Positions 48,601 to 62,900 of a DNA stretch of 64,000 nt are shown one piece after another (within the stretch, counting starts at the first letter, position 1; the number at the start of each line of letters is the position of its first letter). Made by a program: the position numbers and the translations under genes. The notes below the pieces were generated by a model that saw only the letters and a program-made list of their open reading frames with translations, made no database searches and was not told where the DNA came from. Location: positions 1,985,501-2,049,500 of the forward strand of contig NC_089856.1 of NCBI RefSeq assembly GCF_036373705.1. The letters are read 5' to 3'. This DNA is from Amia ocellicauda (Eukaryota; Chordata; Actinopteri; Amiiformes; Amiidae).

Positions 48601-51600
48601 AGAAACGGCACGGCAGGGCATCACGCACTGCCTGATTCGAGTGATAAAACTGGTATCTCGATATAGTCTGGTGGCTTTTGCTGAAGCTCCAGAGAGCCAC
48701 TTTCTGTGCCCCGGGCCTCCGAGCGCGGCTTTCTCTCTCTGCTCTGGGAATGTAAACAAGTCTGGGAGAACCTGAGGGCTGGGAAGCACGAGCGTCTGTG
48801 TCTCGGTGTTAGGATCAGACACAGGCAGGGTGCAGCTGAGCGATCGCGAGACAGAAGAGGCCATGTTGCTCCTGGACACGGTTTGGGTTTAAAAAGCTGG
48901 CAACCTTCACCCAGTCACACAGAAAAAGCGTGCCCTAGGAGGATGGCCCTACCTAACTGCGAACAACACATCGACAAGGGTTTATACTCTAGGGAAGCAA
49001 ATCTTGCAAATCGGAAAGTGTTCTTTTGTTGTTCTTCTTCTTCTGTGTTTTGTGTGTTTCCAAAATAAAATATGTTTCAGACTATATGTGAGAAATGTAT
49101 AGAAGCACGTAAGTAAAGATTAACCAGCTGTTTCAAATCACCACCTCACCGCCGCACACAGATTGTGGTTTTCATTGGAACCGACAGAGAAGAATGTGCT
49201 TCACTTCACAAGCTGCTCACAAAACAAGTGTTAGACAGTGTGGGTACGGAGCCAAACACGCCGTACCATAACCACACTTCCAAAACATGAAGGCTTTCGT
49301 TGACGTGCTGCTGTTTAAGCACCTGAAGTACATGTTTGCCTGCATTCAACCATAAACTGCACCAGCGGCACACAGTGTGTCTAAAGTACTGAAATGGTTT
49401 TAATAAGGAAAGCAGTCCTGGAAAACCAGATAAGACTCCTCTGGTCCTGCGGTCGTTCTGGCCCAGTTTGAACGACACCAACTGGGCTTGATATTAAAAC
49501 ATGACATCAAGCTTGCATGTCTGCCTATGCAAATATACTCAAAATAAACTCGCAGGCCGGATAACCCCCAATCCATCTGTGGCGTGGTTTTAAAGTCGCT
49601 CGAAATGGTTATAACTGGTCTGACCACAGAGCCGGGAGACTCACACCTGGATGACCGGAGTCACGAAATCAGCCCGGCGGCGAGATGAGGCGCTGGTGTC
49701 ATAGTGTTGGGCTGCCGTGATCCCATCTCCTGTTTTATACGCTCTTTCGATCTGTAGGAAATGGAAAAGTGATCATTATTAAATCATCCTTTTTGGAGGG
49801 GTTTAGGGACGTCAGTGAAAGAGGTGTAAGAATTACTTGTGCAAAACACCTCCTTATTTTTGCCACTTTTTAAAAAATCACGGTGATACTTTTAAACGTT
49901 GAATCACTCACTTATGCTCTTAATTTTGTTTGTTTGTTTGTGTATTTGTTCGTTTTTCTTTAGGGGAGGGGTAAAGTCACGGGATTTGGGATGTCCCGGC
50001 TTCACTTGTTCCCCCACACACACCAGTCGAACATCTCCTGTCAACTAGGCAGCCACTGCGATCTTTGTGTATCTATATATTTAATGTCACAGTGTATATC
50101 CGTTTTTGTAAAACCTTGCCAGGAAACCGTCTTGCATCAAGAGATCTGCTAAATGATGTCAACAAATTATAAAATCTGTTCCTTACAGATCCTCTTTTCT
50201 CTTTTTTTTGTCTCTTTTTTGTATTTGCAGCCCGGCGTACTAACCTTTAGCTTCTGCCAAGTTTATGAATTCCTCGTAAATACTTGAACCGCAAAGTCCT
50301 CGGCATCGTATATTCATATATCCAACGTTGTAGTTATTATTATTGTTGTTCTTTTTATTTGTCTAAGCTTGCCAAGCACTGGATTCTGCTTTCCAGAGAA
50401 ATCTCTGATCTTATGAAACAGGAACAACCATAGTGTTTGCTCAATTAAATATACAGACGATTTCACGATACAATGAGAATCCCACTGTCTTTTCAGTTCC
50501 AATTTCTCAAACCACCATAAAAAAAAGAAATTTCTCCTGATCCTGAAACAGACTTTACAGTGGAAGACATGCCAGGCCCTTCCCATAATGCGCCATCACA
50601 GCCGGCAGCCCGCTGTCCTATAATGAACAACAGTATATGCATTTCCAAATATGTACACACCTGAAAGAGAGACATGCTGCCTGCCGGCTGTTTGTTAATA
50701 TAGTCTGTTTAGGGAACTGGAGGGAGTCTGCAGCGAGAGTAAGTGCCAGTTTTCTTTCTCACTGAGCTCGATGGTTAGGCATGAAATACCTGTGCATCCT
50801 TTTCTGGCCTAGAACTGTGCTTGTCTGGACAGTTACTGGTAAAATGAGGCTTGAAGCTTTCAGGTTTGCAGAGGGGCAGACAGACACTGCATTTCTGAGT
50901 GTCAGCCTTTCTGCGAAGGCGATTATGACTCAATCCTCTGAGCAGCTCACGGGCTGCGTGGGTGAGTGTCACCAGCGCTCTGCAATACTTTTGTAGGCTT
51001 TGACTTCTTTAGAAATGTAGTAAAAGTGTGGTTATAAGTCTCATGAAGAAGAAGAACAATCTGGGGTTGGTGACAAGGATCTATAGATCTGTGCATCTCC
51101 AGATATATCTTAAATATTAAAGAGATGTTTTCTTCCATCCTCATTTTGTTTTTAAAGCGTTTTCCTCCAAAGTCAGCAAAGATGCAGACCTGGTTGTCAC
51201 AAAATATTCAGACTATAAGCAATTTAAGCCCCAGCAGCCCTAGCCAACCCCACAGTGTCAATCTAGGCCCGTGCAAATCCCAGCACGGTTCAGTTAACTG
51301 TATAGAAATGCAACCCTCACCTTTCCAAAGGTCTAGGATTACTGGGGACTCAAACCCTAACCCTGGCCAGACCAGAATGTAACCCTAACAACCCTAACCT
51401 GTAAATATTGCTAAATTACTCAATATAATTCACGCTAAACAACCTAAACATAACCATTTATACCTTCCTCTGTATCCTTAATTAAGGATTAATTAGCTTT
51501 CCCTGATTCAAATGTACCGTTGTCAAATATTCTTGCTTTCTGTGCACGCGGGAAGCATTCAAGAGAAAAATAAACTGTGAAATAAGTATCTCTTACCAGA

Positions 51601-53700
51601 ATGACACAACCTGGTGCGTTGGGACAAGCGCTGGTTTTTCCCCCACAGTCAGTCCTGTTTCAAAGTGTATACTGGGGCGGGTGGGCCGGCAGGGAGGGCT
51701 GGTTCCCCACCCCGCGTTCTGTGTTAAATAGGTGAGATTCAGACTTTGAAAAGGTGTGAAAACACTGCTGTAGAGAACTGAAAGGACTCTGCTCTGGTCC
51801 TGCGCCAGGCTCAAGCCAAGTGGGGGGGTTATAATTCACTACCAGCGGTGACCCCCCCACCCTCTACTTGCCCCTACGCCCTCCCCCCCACACACACACC
51901 CACACCCCTGCCGCAGTCAGTCCTGCGCTCGTTGTCTGACAGTAAACACCACACAGCGGGTCTGCAGAACTGGGAATGGCGCTGATGTTGTGAGATAAAC
52001 TGGATCCGAAACACAGGCTGATGAGTTTGGCATCTTTTGAGATTTGTTTTTATTGGCAAGACGTGTTTGAGAGAGCCAGGCGCCAAACCGCCAAAGTATA
52101 TGGACTGACTGTCTTCTTTTATTATCTTCCTCGTCCTCCTCCACCTCCAGCAGGAAGATTTCATTACAGAGGGTAATTCACAAGGTACAACTGTACACAG
52201 TCCTACCTGAACACTAGATCTGTGGTCTGACTAGGATAGAATTGATATTCACTTGTTTAATTTCACAGTCAAAGTGAGAATGAGAGATGATTTGTATTAA
52301 AAAAAATTGTTAGTACTGCTTTTTTCTCCCTCTCCGGCAAAGCTTTTCGTCTTGATATCTCTGAGTCTCCGTTTCTGTGGTGGGCTTTGAAATCGGCTTC
52401 AGAAGTGAACGTCAACGGAAAACAAAACAAACAAGAACAAACTGTTCCCAGTAAACAGCCTTTCACTTAAATCAATCCCCAATGCTGCCTTGGTATAAAA
52501 ATACACTGGCTTAAAAAGACATAAGCAGGCTGTAAATTCTCCTATGTCCGTGACATATGTACAGCAGCTTCCTCGGCCGGATGAATCACATGCCGCAGCA
52601 GGAAGCGGACACTGCTGTGGACTTGGGTTTGAGTCCCAGACCCAGATTTGGAAGCAGGATTCACCAAACCTTCTGCTTCAGTCCTCCATCATCTGAACTC
52701 TCATTCAACCACAACCTGCACTCGCATGACCGCCAATATGAATACGCCATTACTTTGTCATTCGCACTGATCTGTTACCAGTGTGTGTGTGTGTGTGGGT
52801 GGGTGTATATGTGAAAGGTGATGCTACCTCCGCAGCCACTCCTAAACTGTAAATAATAACATAAAATGCAAAATTCTGCAAAACATCTACAGTTCGGAAT
52901 GAGACAAACCCTCCTAGAGAATGGTAGAAAGTTTTTCACAGTTTGGGATGGCGGTGTGAATCTCTAGCTTAGTGTATTGCAAGTAGGTTCAGTTTCAGAC
53001 TGTATACCATAAAAATAAAAGTGTTGCAAGCACTTTTGGCATTTCCTAACCTGAGCGCAGTGTTTTTACAGAGGCGTCCTGCTCTTCTGATTCTCTGTTT
53101 GTCTGCTTTTGCAGCTGTTTACTCCGTTGTTGTGGAGACCTGGCAGTCGACGGTCTCGGCGGTCATGATGTTTCTGGAGGAAAAAGAAAGCAAAACAAGC
53201 AACAGTATCCACGAGGATGTTTTTATTATTGTTATTATTATTAGCGGGAACAGGCCAGCAATTTCAATCATGCGCTGGCTTCTGAAGGACCACACTGGGG
53301 ATTTGAACTGGGATGAAAAGCCTTTTCCCTCCCTGGGCCTGCGTGCTCTGGGTGAAAAGCGAACGCGAGATGCAGAAGGCGGGGAATCGGACGCTAGGAC
53401 TGGAGGACGGTTAGTCCTGTGCCGTATAAGGGGAAAATGTGCTTCTCTGCCTTGTTCTCGGTGTCTATTGCAGAAGTGAGAGAGAGAAGATATGAGTGAT
53501 TCATGCTAAATGACAACCCCGGTCCCCAGCTGAATTTGCAGAAGTGACACAGCTGGGTTGTTTTTTTTGTCCTTCGACACCTTGAAACGTGTTGGATTAC
53601 GTGTGAGCCTTCATGTGCCGCCATTCCCCCCTGAGAGAGAGAGGGAGGCGCACAGTCAGCTGCAGGAGACCGGTGGCTCAGATGTTTGGTCACTGCAACT
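45665..53700. other. Gene-poor interval, no gene recognised
   Basis: Contains a GT microsatellite at 46623-46643 and scattered AT-rich stretches. 46930-47110 is GC-richer. Isolated frames occur (for example a signal-peptide-like ATG frame at 50781), but no spliced gene can be built. Regulatory DNA for DNMT1 or S1PR2 is possible. Confidence 0.5.
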
Positions 53701-53724
53701 TATTTTTACGCAACGATCACTTGG

Positions 53725-53915
53725 CTGACGATAGAAGCCGGAATGGAACGAAATCGTACAGAGCTGAAAATGGGAGAGGTGCGGTTCTTTACACAAAGAG
53801 TGGTGGAAGCACTGTACACAACCCCCCCACCTCCTGCTGAAGTTGACAGCTGGGTGACATTTCCGAATCCCCAGACCACACGTAAACAGGGTGGGCTGAA
53901 TGGCTTTCGTATGAT
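53725..53915 (+). repeat. Degenerate LINE 3' fragment
   Basis: GTGCGGTTCTTTACACAAA, GAGTGGTGGAAGCACTG and the later GGGCTGAATGGCTTTCG correspond to the terminal LINE region, heavily mutated. Confidence 0.55.
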
Positions 53916-53929
53916 TAAAAAATACAATT

Positions 53930-56775
53930 AAATGATTAAATTAAATTGAATGGATAAAAAATACAATTAATTTCACTGGTTGTCTTGAACACTGTTTGCT
54001 AGTGAACATGTCAGCTGCCAGCTGTCCATGGCCACTTCAGGGTTTAACTATCAGCCTGTAAAACACTGTCACCAGAGTTTCTCAATTGAAAAACATGGTT
54101 GTCCAGTTCTCTTTGCTTTTCTTCTGTACCTTGAATGAATACCCCTTTACTGTCAGAGACATCCAAACCAGCTGACGCGACACCGTGGGCCTAATCGCAA
54201 ACTGCAAACCTGTCCCACTCAGGGGAGGCTCTGTTTTTGTCCTTGAATAGGACCTCAAGCCTTACCAAAGTTATTTTGCTGCAACAACCCCAGAGCATCA
54301 TTTGAATCCTTCACACGAGCTTCTCGATGTCGTCTTTTACGTTTCTCCAACTTGTCTCTGCTCTACGATAGCCGAGTCTGGTCAAGAAACCAGGTGGGTG
54401 GAGAATGCTTTAAAAGGCAGATAAGCAAAGAAAATATGACCCTGGAAAGCTGGAGGCAAAATGATGATACTAATAATAGCTGCCTTCTATTTTGTCTTAT
54501 GATCATGAATTTGCCTTTTTTGTTGTGCAAAACGCCCATATCTATTAACATGATCTCATCGCCACTTCGCCGGGGCATGAAACTCTCAGATAAAAGCCGC
54601 CAACTTTAACAGCAGACCTGACTGGATTTCCATCTTCCATTTTCTTTTTTGCATGTCATTCTTTGTGCTTATGAAAGACTTAAGAGGGAACGCACAGGGT
54701 TCTTTGATTTAATAGAGAAAGGGCTTCAAGCATTAGGATTTGGTAATCTGATTTACCAAACCATGAGTTGGACTGCAAAGCCTGGGAGTTGGCGTTGTTT
54801 GCAAAAAGAAAACGCCACAATATTATTAATTCAAAATTCACTTGGAAGGTGTGCAAGCTTAACTAGGGCACACCCACGCAGCAGTATAACAGGCTGAAAG
54901 TCCAGATAGAAAACAAATCAATCACCCAATCGATCAATACACAATACTTTTGCACAGACTTGGGAAATATAATCCACTGGCTTTTGCTACACACGGCAAA
55001 ATTCACGTTGTTGTTCGGTATCTTTCCAACGTCTACCCGGAGGGTTCAAATTCAGTTATGTATTGTGTGTCCCAGAATAATAAATCCCGGTATAATTTGA
55101 GCAAGATGTCCCCTTTCGACAAGTCTGTATGTTGTCACAGCTTCTTGGGGAAAAACTGCTTAAACGGCACGCGAGGGTTTGTTAATACAAAATGGAAATT
55201 GATGCCCTAAGCTAAAGTGTTACAGAGTGTTTTTGTTGGGAAATCGGTACTTTTTAATGTTGCAGAATTGTTTTTAATGAGTTAATACATTGGATTGTAA
55301 ATACTGCTGCATTTCAACAGACAGTGCCTTGTGTGTGCCTGACTGTTACCCTACTCAGATTTCATTTTGCTCGCTATGATTCACACAGCATGGGAAAGGC
55401 CCACTCTCTCATCGTTGATTAACGTTTCTCACCTTATACGCAATATGGTGCCTTAAAAATTGACGCTGCCGTGACAGTGAAGTAAAACTGCATGGTCTTG
55501 TCACCCAAGCTGAGTATCGATGCCATTTTAGTGTAGGTGTAAACAGAACAAAGAATGAAAGAAGAAGAAAAAACAAAACCCTTGTGACTTAACCTAAATA
55601 TTTATTTAATTAAATAAGTATCCAAATGAAACTTGTCGCGTCATGCACTCTTCACGAACCGTGAATTCATGAGAATGCCCTTAGGTGTTGGAATTTCTCG
55701 TAATTGCAAATCAAAACAAATCATCTGTTGGTGTTTAGTTATCTTCAGTTGCAAAAGATGCACACCCTGTTGCAGAAACTCGCTCCGTCTCCTCGGCCGA
55801 TCAAACGCGTGCTTTATGGCCATGCTTTGTTCACAGTGTGCCAACGCCAGACCTCGGAGAAACAGTCATTCACAGTGGGGTTTTAAGCCGAAGGACATTG
55901 TTTATGCTCTCTTCTACACAGAATGAGAAATGGATGTGCTTCTGTCAAAATCGAATGGTTTTCAGAGTGATGCCAAACCCATGAATCATCGCGTCGGTCC
56001 AGATGTTTCTGGTACACAGCAGGGTTGTGACATGCGGGTCCCCCTCCTTCCCAGAGACCACCACTGCATTCTGAGTTGGCCACAGTTTATTTTAAGAGGA
56101 GAGGAATGCACGGGTCTGGAGTTCGAGGCATCTCCCTTTGCATGGGAAACCGAGCACACAGACACGTGGGCATCTTTTAAAGAAAACAAACACAAAGCCC
56201 CCCACTTTGTCTACCACTAATCTCTGTAAGAGTTAATAGCAAGCTTGTGTGCCTCGGCATCTTCTGACTCGAAGGGAAGAGGACGTCCAGTTGGGACAGC
56301 AGCCTTGACTTTGGTTGTAGGGATGAAAAGACACCGCGCTTCAGCCCCACAGAAGACACAAGATGATAGAAGAGCAAGATGTGTATGTCAAATCAAGATA
56401 AAAATACAAAAGAGAAGTGACCGGACACGGAGAAGCAGAACTGCAGTGTGATATGTAGAAGTGATCCGAGTGCTGCAAAACAAAGAGCTGGAAAAGATCC
56501 AGTCATAGGGGCGATGATACTTAATTCACAGCGACGGTATTGCTGTGTCTCCAACTGCTGTAGCTGCCAGTTAGGGACGCTGTCATCTCTACCAAATGGC
56601 AGAGCGTTGGTGTTGTTGACCGCATGACAACACAACAAAGCCAAAACACACAGAGCACCCCCCGCCCCCGGACCGCACATTGTCCGCAGCACAGCAACCT
56701 CCCAAACCAAAGTGCCCCATCGTTTATTTCAGCCACTGCCCCCCCGCAGGGCTGTGCACTGCACTATGTGATATA
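53930..56775. other. Gene-poor interval, no gene recognised
   Basis: AT-rich DNA with short frames only. Confidence 0.5.
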
Positions 56776-57373
56776 CAGACGGGTGACAAATTAAAGGAAA
56801 CCCTGAATAAATGAGTGGAGGAACATAACGAATGCAGACGACTCCAAACAGGTGTACTGTGTGATACAGTCCGGAGGCTCTGTTATGCTGTGGGGGGCAT
56901 TTTCCTGGCATGGTTTGTGTCCAATTGTCCCTTTAGAGGGAAGGGTCACTGCAAATCATGACAGAGTGATTCTGAGTGATCACCTTAATCCTATGGTGAC
57001 ACATTTCTGTCCTGATGGGAGTGTCTCTGCCAGGATGACAATGCCCATCCACAGGGCACGAGGGTCACTGAATGGTGTGATGAGTATAAAAATGATGTGA
57101 CTCATATGCTCTGGCCTTCAGTCACCAGATCTCAACCCAATTGAACACCTATGGGAGATTCTGGACCGACGTGTTAGACAGCGCTCTCCTCCACCATCAT
57201 CAAAACCCCAGATGAGGGAATATCTTTTGGAAGAATGGTGTCCATCCCTCCAGTAGAGTCCAGAGACTCGTAGAATCTGTGCCAAGAGCAGTGAAGCTGT
57301 TCTGGGGCTCATGATGCCCAACACCTTACTGAGACACTTTATGTGGGTTTTTATTTAATTTGTCACCCGTCTG
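56776..57373 (+). mobile_element. Internally deleted Tc1-like element, second family, copy 2
   Basis: Ends CAGACGGGTGACAAATTAAAGG and AATTTGTCACCCGTCTG, flanked by TA. The + strand keeps GGSVMLWGAFSWHGL, a degraded central part and [17 protein letters not shown] in a shifted frame. It is shorter than the copy at 44805-45664 and inserted in the opposite orientation. Confidence 0.87.
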
Positions 57374-57375
57374 TA

Positions 57376-58050
57376 CATCACTTCCATGCGCTGTGCCTCT
57401 GTCACTGATATACACTTATAGGTACAATAAAATATAAAACGGCTTGGCTCTTCTTTTCCTGGTGTATCCTAATTCTCAGACCACTGTTATTCTATATTTT
57501 TTTAATGTTATTCTTGATTTGCACCTGTGCCAATGAGTTTCAGCTGCACTAGACACCAACACAGTCCTGAGTCCTGATGTTTGTGGTCTGTGTGGGTGTG
57601 TCTGTTGTTGTGTGCCAAGGCTTCCATTTCCTAATGGAATTATTGTAGAGAAAACACAAGATAAAATGAGACTCTCTGCAGCCTTAATCTATCACCTTTT
57701 TTAAGAACTAGGAAAATAAGCTTTTCAGTGCAGGTTGCTCAGGTCAAATACATGACAGATAGTTTAACAGCTTTGTCTGATGTTTAATTTCCGTTATGTT
57801 TCATAGCACTGGTGTGACCAGCAGACCCATCCTGTGCGCTCAGACGTGTAACAGCCTCATTTCCTGTGAAGCGGCTGCCCGGCAGATCTTTCCACTCTTG
57901 TCGTCTCGCGCTGCACTGAGAGTAGGTAGCAGAAGCTGAGATATCAACAGCACTGACGGCATTGACTTCACAGAAAGGCACAGCAATACTCGATGCTCAT
58001 ATCTGCATATTCAGTAGTTTAGTGGTCCAGTCATTCAGAGGTTCAGTACG
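57376..58050. other. Intergenic DNA, no gene seen
   Basis: No coding features recognised. Confidence 0.5.
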
Positions 58051-58052
58051 CG

Positions 58053-58290
58053 AGTGTGTGTGTGTGTGTGTCATTGGGTGTGTGTTTGTGTGAATGTGTC
58101 AGAGGGTGTGTGATTGCGAGTGTGTGTGTGTAAATGTGTCAGTGTGTGTGAATATCTGTGTGAATGTGTGTGAGTGAGTGTGGATGGATTACGTGTGTGT
58201 GTGTGTGTGTCTATGTCCATGTGGGAGTGAGTGTGTATGTGTGTGTGTGTGTGTCTATGTCTGTGTGTGAGTGAGTGAGTGAGGCTGTAC
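58053..58290. repeat. Complex GT/GTGA microsatellite
   Basis: Interrupted TG runs with GAGTGAGTG units over about 240 bp. Open frames here (His/Thr-rich on the minus strand) are artefacts of the repeat. Confidence 0.93.
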
Positions 58291-59850
58291 ATGGGAAGCT
58301 CTCGGCTTCTCTGCAACAACAAGTCACAGATGTAGTCCCCTGAGGGGGGAGCTTGTTTAACATTCCCACCAACAATCCTGGACGTCTGACAAGAACCAGA
58401 GAACCAGACGCTGGAATACCTTCAGGGACCCAATCCTCGATATGGGCTGACGTGGGTAAAAAGGAAAAAAAAAATAAAAAAAATCATCTAATATTCGACA
58501 ACTTGATCGTTAGGGGTATCGCATGAGAAACGGCCGAGGATGCAGAAGAAATCATTAGTGCATCTCAAGGTTATCCAGGCGCAATGGTGGGATATATTTC
58601 CGTGTTCTGGTCTCTGTGTGGGTGTCGTGGTCTGTGCAGCCGCTTTTAGGAAATCTCATGATCAGGGCACTTACATTTATTCAGCCAAAGTACGTGTGCA
58701 GTAAAGGCGGGAAACATCTGTGGGAAGGTCGGTGAGGGACAGAAAAAGCTCAGTTTCACATAGCATGGTGGTACTACAGTATACGGCCACATGCTGAAAA
58801 CTAAGGCTGGCGTTTAGGTTTGGATGTATCTTGAGTTGCTTCCAAACAGGAGACCCCTACTGATGCACAGTACCTAGTATGCCTGTTCGCTACAGTGCAA
58901 ACCCATTACATTTGCATCAAACCTGCGTGTTCAGACTGGTTTTATAAAGCTGCTATTTATACAAGTAGCAGCAGATTAAAACTCCATTATTTTGGGCAGA
59001 GGTGTGGTAGATGTCATTTACTGTAAAGCTCAAAAAATCAGACTTCTTTAGCTAATAAGATAAACCCACAAATCCTATGAGTTACAGGATGTTATATACG
59101 ACCAGTATTATAAACTAGAACTGTCAGACACTTTTGCTCATGACATCCGCTCTAATGCTACATTGAATGACACACACACAAACCCTGAAGAAATACATTT
59201 TAGTTGTGTAGGAATTCACTTTCTCTTCCCCTTTGCCAACACGCATCTCTGGTGCCAAGGCAGAGCTGTGGGTGTTTTGGACTTTTTAAAAAATACACAC
59301 ACAACAAAAACAAAATAAAAACAACTATAAATAGCATTCATAGCAAAGGAAGCAAAACCTGAAACTGAAATGTATAACTGAAAGATACAAGAGACTTCCT
59401 GAAAGCAGCTCGCTTGAGTGTGCAAGATCCAGTGCAAATGTCAGCGGCGCTTCGTGTTCACGGCCCCTGCAGCGCGGACGGGCTTTTGTCAAGTGTCTCT
59501 GTCTGTCTTGGCTCAGTGGATGAGACTGAAACCCCGCCTTTCCCCAAACACTGGCACCTCCAAAGTCACGCCGTTTCCCTCAGTTTGTGAACCTCGCTGT
59601 GTTTCCCGACCCCACATAGTCAACATGCGTCAATGTTACTGGAAAGGATGACAGCAAAATGTTTTTTTTTCGTACCTGGTTTCATTTAATATTTATTTTT
59701 ATTTTGTATTTTTTTAAAAAGTTTGAAATAAAACACAGAAAGCCAAACTTTTCTCTGTACCTATATTAGCGTTATGTTTATGATTGTACCGATTCAACAT
59801 GTATAGCGTGCTAATAAAATACAAAAACTATTGCACACTTAAGACATTCA
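58291..59850. other. Intergenic DNA, no gene seen
   Basis: Only short unsupported frames; A-rich run near 58465-58485. Confidence 0.5.
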
Positions 59851-59853
59851 GTA

Positions 59854-59886
59854 CATATATATATATATATATATATATATGTATAA

Positions 59887-59919
<33 letters not shown>

Positions 59920-59928
59920 TATATACAT
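59854..59928. repeat. TA/CA compound microsatellite
   Basis: Two TA runs separated by GTATAAATA and followed by a CA run. Confidence 0.95.
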
Positions 59929-62900
59929 AGACAAGTTATTATCTTACTTACAATATTCCACAGGGTTAGATCACAAAGAAATGAAAACACAAATGTACTA
60001 AAACGAAATACAAAATCCATCAATGTCAGAACGTAGGCTACGAAGACAGGGTGAGGATTTTCCCACCAAAGTGCTATCTCTGTTTCTAATTGGTTGTCTT
60101 TGCGGTTTGACTGGCAGGGGAAGAAAGCCACCATTTAAACCCCGGTAGTGGCCATTGGGGGAGACTGGCAATGTGGGGCGGAGCTTGCAGGGAAGGCCGT
60201 TGGCTTGGATTGGAGGTAGGCGACGTCCAAGATAGACAGGATGAACAAGGGGTCAGAATGGATTTCAATGTTTTATTTTTTTACTGGGAGACAGTCCACT
60301 GTGTTCTTCGGCCTCGCAGGACTGATTCACGGTCAGCTACACCCAGCCTACCCCCGAACACTCTCTCCTCCTTGGCTGAGCAATGCTCCCATCTGGAAAC
60401 GAAGAGCTTGACGTCGCAGAGGGCCCCGTAACCTCATCCTGTCAACAACAGGAATTCCCCGTAAGAGACAGGACTTCCTCTGGCTGCACTGGGTCTTATT
60501 TTACACCAGGGGGGCGGGAGATCTTTTAAGTCATTGCCTTCCAAACAAAGCAGCGGGAGGGAGTGGGGGGGTAATGAACTTGCCGGTTGACCTTTCTTAG
60601 TGTTAGAAACAAAGAGGTGCGCTGAGCCATATGGGGGCCAGTCAGAGACCGGATCTGGGATGGCTCGACCTCACAAGTCGGCAGGAGACGGAAACGGGCT
60701 CCTTTAAAAAAAGGTCTATTCTGGGAAAAGGCGTTTCTTGCAGGTCCTGTCGGAGCAAGGGTGTTGCTCTTGGGTCCCCGAAGAGGAGAACGATATCTGG
60801 CTGCATCTACACCGTTGCCCAAATTGTTAATCTGTTTCCAAATATTTTAAAAAGCTAAATGTCGCTTTGACACAGTAGGATCCAGATCTAGGTATCATTG
60901 GTAGTTTCTGTATGAACGGTATTGGGTTTATGCTGCATAGGAATATACAAGTTAGAGGAAACAGACACCCATCTGCTTCTACACCTGATCCAACGATCCT
61001 GTGCTTAACTGGGGTCACTGTAAATATACTGTCACTTATTTGTATTATTATCATTATGAATTATTTCTCGGCAGACGCCCTTATCCAGGTGAAAAGTATA
61101 GAGAGTCTGTTTGTGTTTGGTCTATGGTCACTAGATCTTCAGAGTCCTCCAATCTGTGCCTCCTCTCGTTTCTCCAGCGGCTTCAATTTAAAACACGTAT
61201 GGGAGCCACGGTCTGCAAGCCATCAAGTCATCGGGTCTAAACCCCCGAGATGGGACTTGAGATGGGGGGGTAGCGTGGTGCTGCACCAAAGGGTGTCTGG
61301 GGGGTAGTGGGGGGGGTGGGGGTTCCAACCCTTATGTGTGTGGAGGATCCCCTAGCAGGCATCTCTCCACACGAGTTCAGTTTGTTCACCAGTCGACAGA
61401 CAGCGGGTTCAGATTAGCAACGATTAATACTGCTCTGGACAGTGGGCCAGTCTTCCAACACTTCATATCAAAATGAAAATAAAAGCAAAGTTCGATTTTG
61501 AGGTAGGTGCAATCAAAAATTACATTTCTGCATCTTCATCGTCATCATCATTATTATTATTATATTATTAGTTTAAGATCCGTATTGCTTTAAGCTAGAC
61601 CAAGACCTTCCTCCCATTTCTGCTACTCGAATCATAGCCTAGAGTTTGTACGATCAATGTCAGTGATGTGACAGGAAATGTTCTATTTTCATTGCACCGT
61701 CCTCTTCAAAAGTTTAGAGAGAGAGAGAGAGAGGCAACAGACCAATACTTGGCTAACAATACAGCAATTTCCCATTTAACATAGAGAACAATTTAAAGAC
61801 TTGAGTGATCAATCCATGCAATACCTATGAGCTGAATGCATAGACATTTTTGTCGCTTGTGAATTCACCTTTGTTCCTTCTTTCCCAAACACAAGTGTCA
61901 GTCCGACCTACACTAAACCACACTACAACATCGTAGCAGCAGAGTGCAATTACACGCACGTGATTTTTCTAATTATCCTTAATTTTTTTGGTAACTTGGT
62001 ATCTCTCAGGTCCCCCCGGTTTCTCAGACCAAATAACCCCCCCCATGATTTCATGTGCTGACAAACTGAGCTGCTCTTGCTTTGGCACTTGTCGGTCTGA
62101 AGCCTATTTCACATATAAAAAGTATAGCTGTGAAACAGTGCAACTATAAAAAGGCGGTGCAGGGAGTAACGTGGACACTCACATGACACATTCAATAAAA
62201 CTACGTCAGAAGAGGGAACGCGACACCTAAGAGGAAAACAAAAATAAGCCGGACCGGACAGCACGTTCTGTTTCATCACAGGGTTAAGCAGAATAAAAAC
62301 TCTTTCCTGTGAGCCCTGAACCGGCCTAAACCAGGTCCGGTCATCACCGACTTACCGTTGAGGTCTCCTAATTGAACAACCTCGGCTACACAGATGTGTT
62401 ACGGTCGTCCGAAGCTGGAAACCAGAAATCTGCAACCTGTGCCCTCAGATGCTGTAAGGGCTTTATATCAGGGAATTTTCTTGTCGTGCTTGGATTTGTC
62501 CTTTTGTGGCTGTTGATGTATGCCTAGCCTGGTGAAGCCTACTACTCTACAAGACTGTCCCCTTCTTTCCCACACATGTGTCGGCCTGTGGCTCTGCATA
62601 TCAAAAGAGGGGTCGGCTTGTTGAGTCTCGGACTGGGAAGGTCAAACTCTTCACGAAAAAAGTGCATTTGGTTTTAATTTCGAAATATATTTGTTGGCGA
62701 GTTATGTTGACATAATTGATATTCGCTGCTATATCTCAGCAATTTAAATTAAGAGAAGGGTTTTGTGCTCGGTCCAAGGTAGAGGTGGCTTCTAGTGTCC
62801 CTTAACAAGTCAAAACAGGACAATGTAATACTTAGGCTGGGTAAATTGATCGAACACTAAACCTAGCGGACACATTTTCTAAATAATTTTCCCTGTCTAG

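Noticed and set aside
50781-50972. Signal-peptide-like frame (MKYLCILFWPRTVLVW) followed by a GTAAAA donor
   Set aside because: No second exon found and only a weak donor; likely chance.
53270-53330. B-box-like sequence on the minus strand (GTTCAAATCC)
   Set aside because: No foldable tRNA around it.
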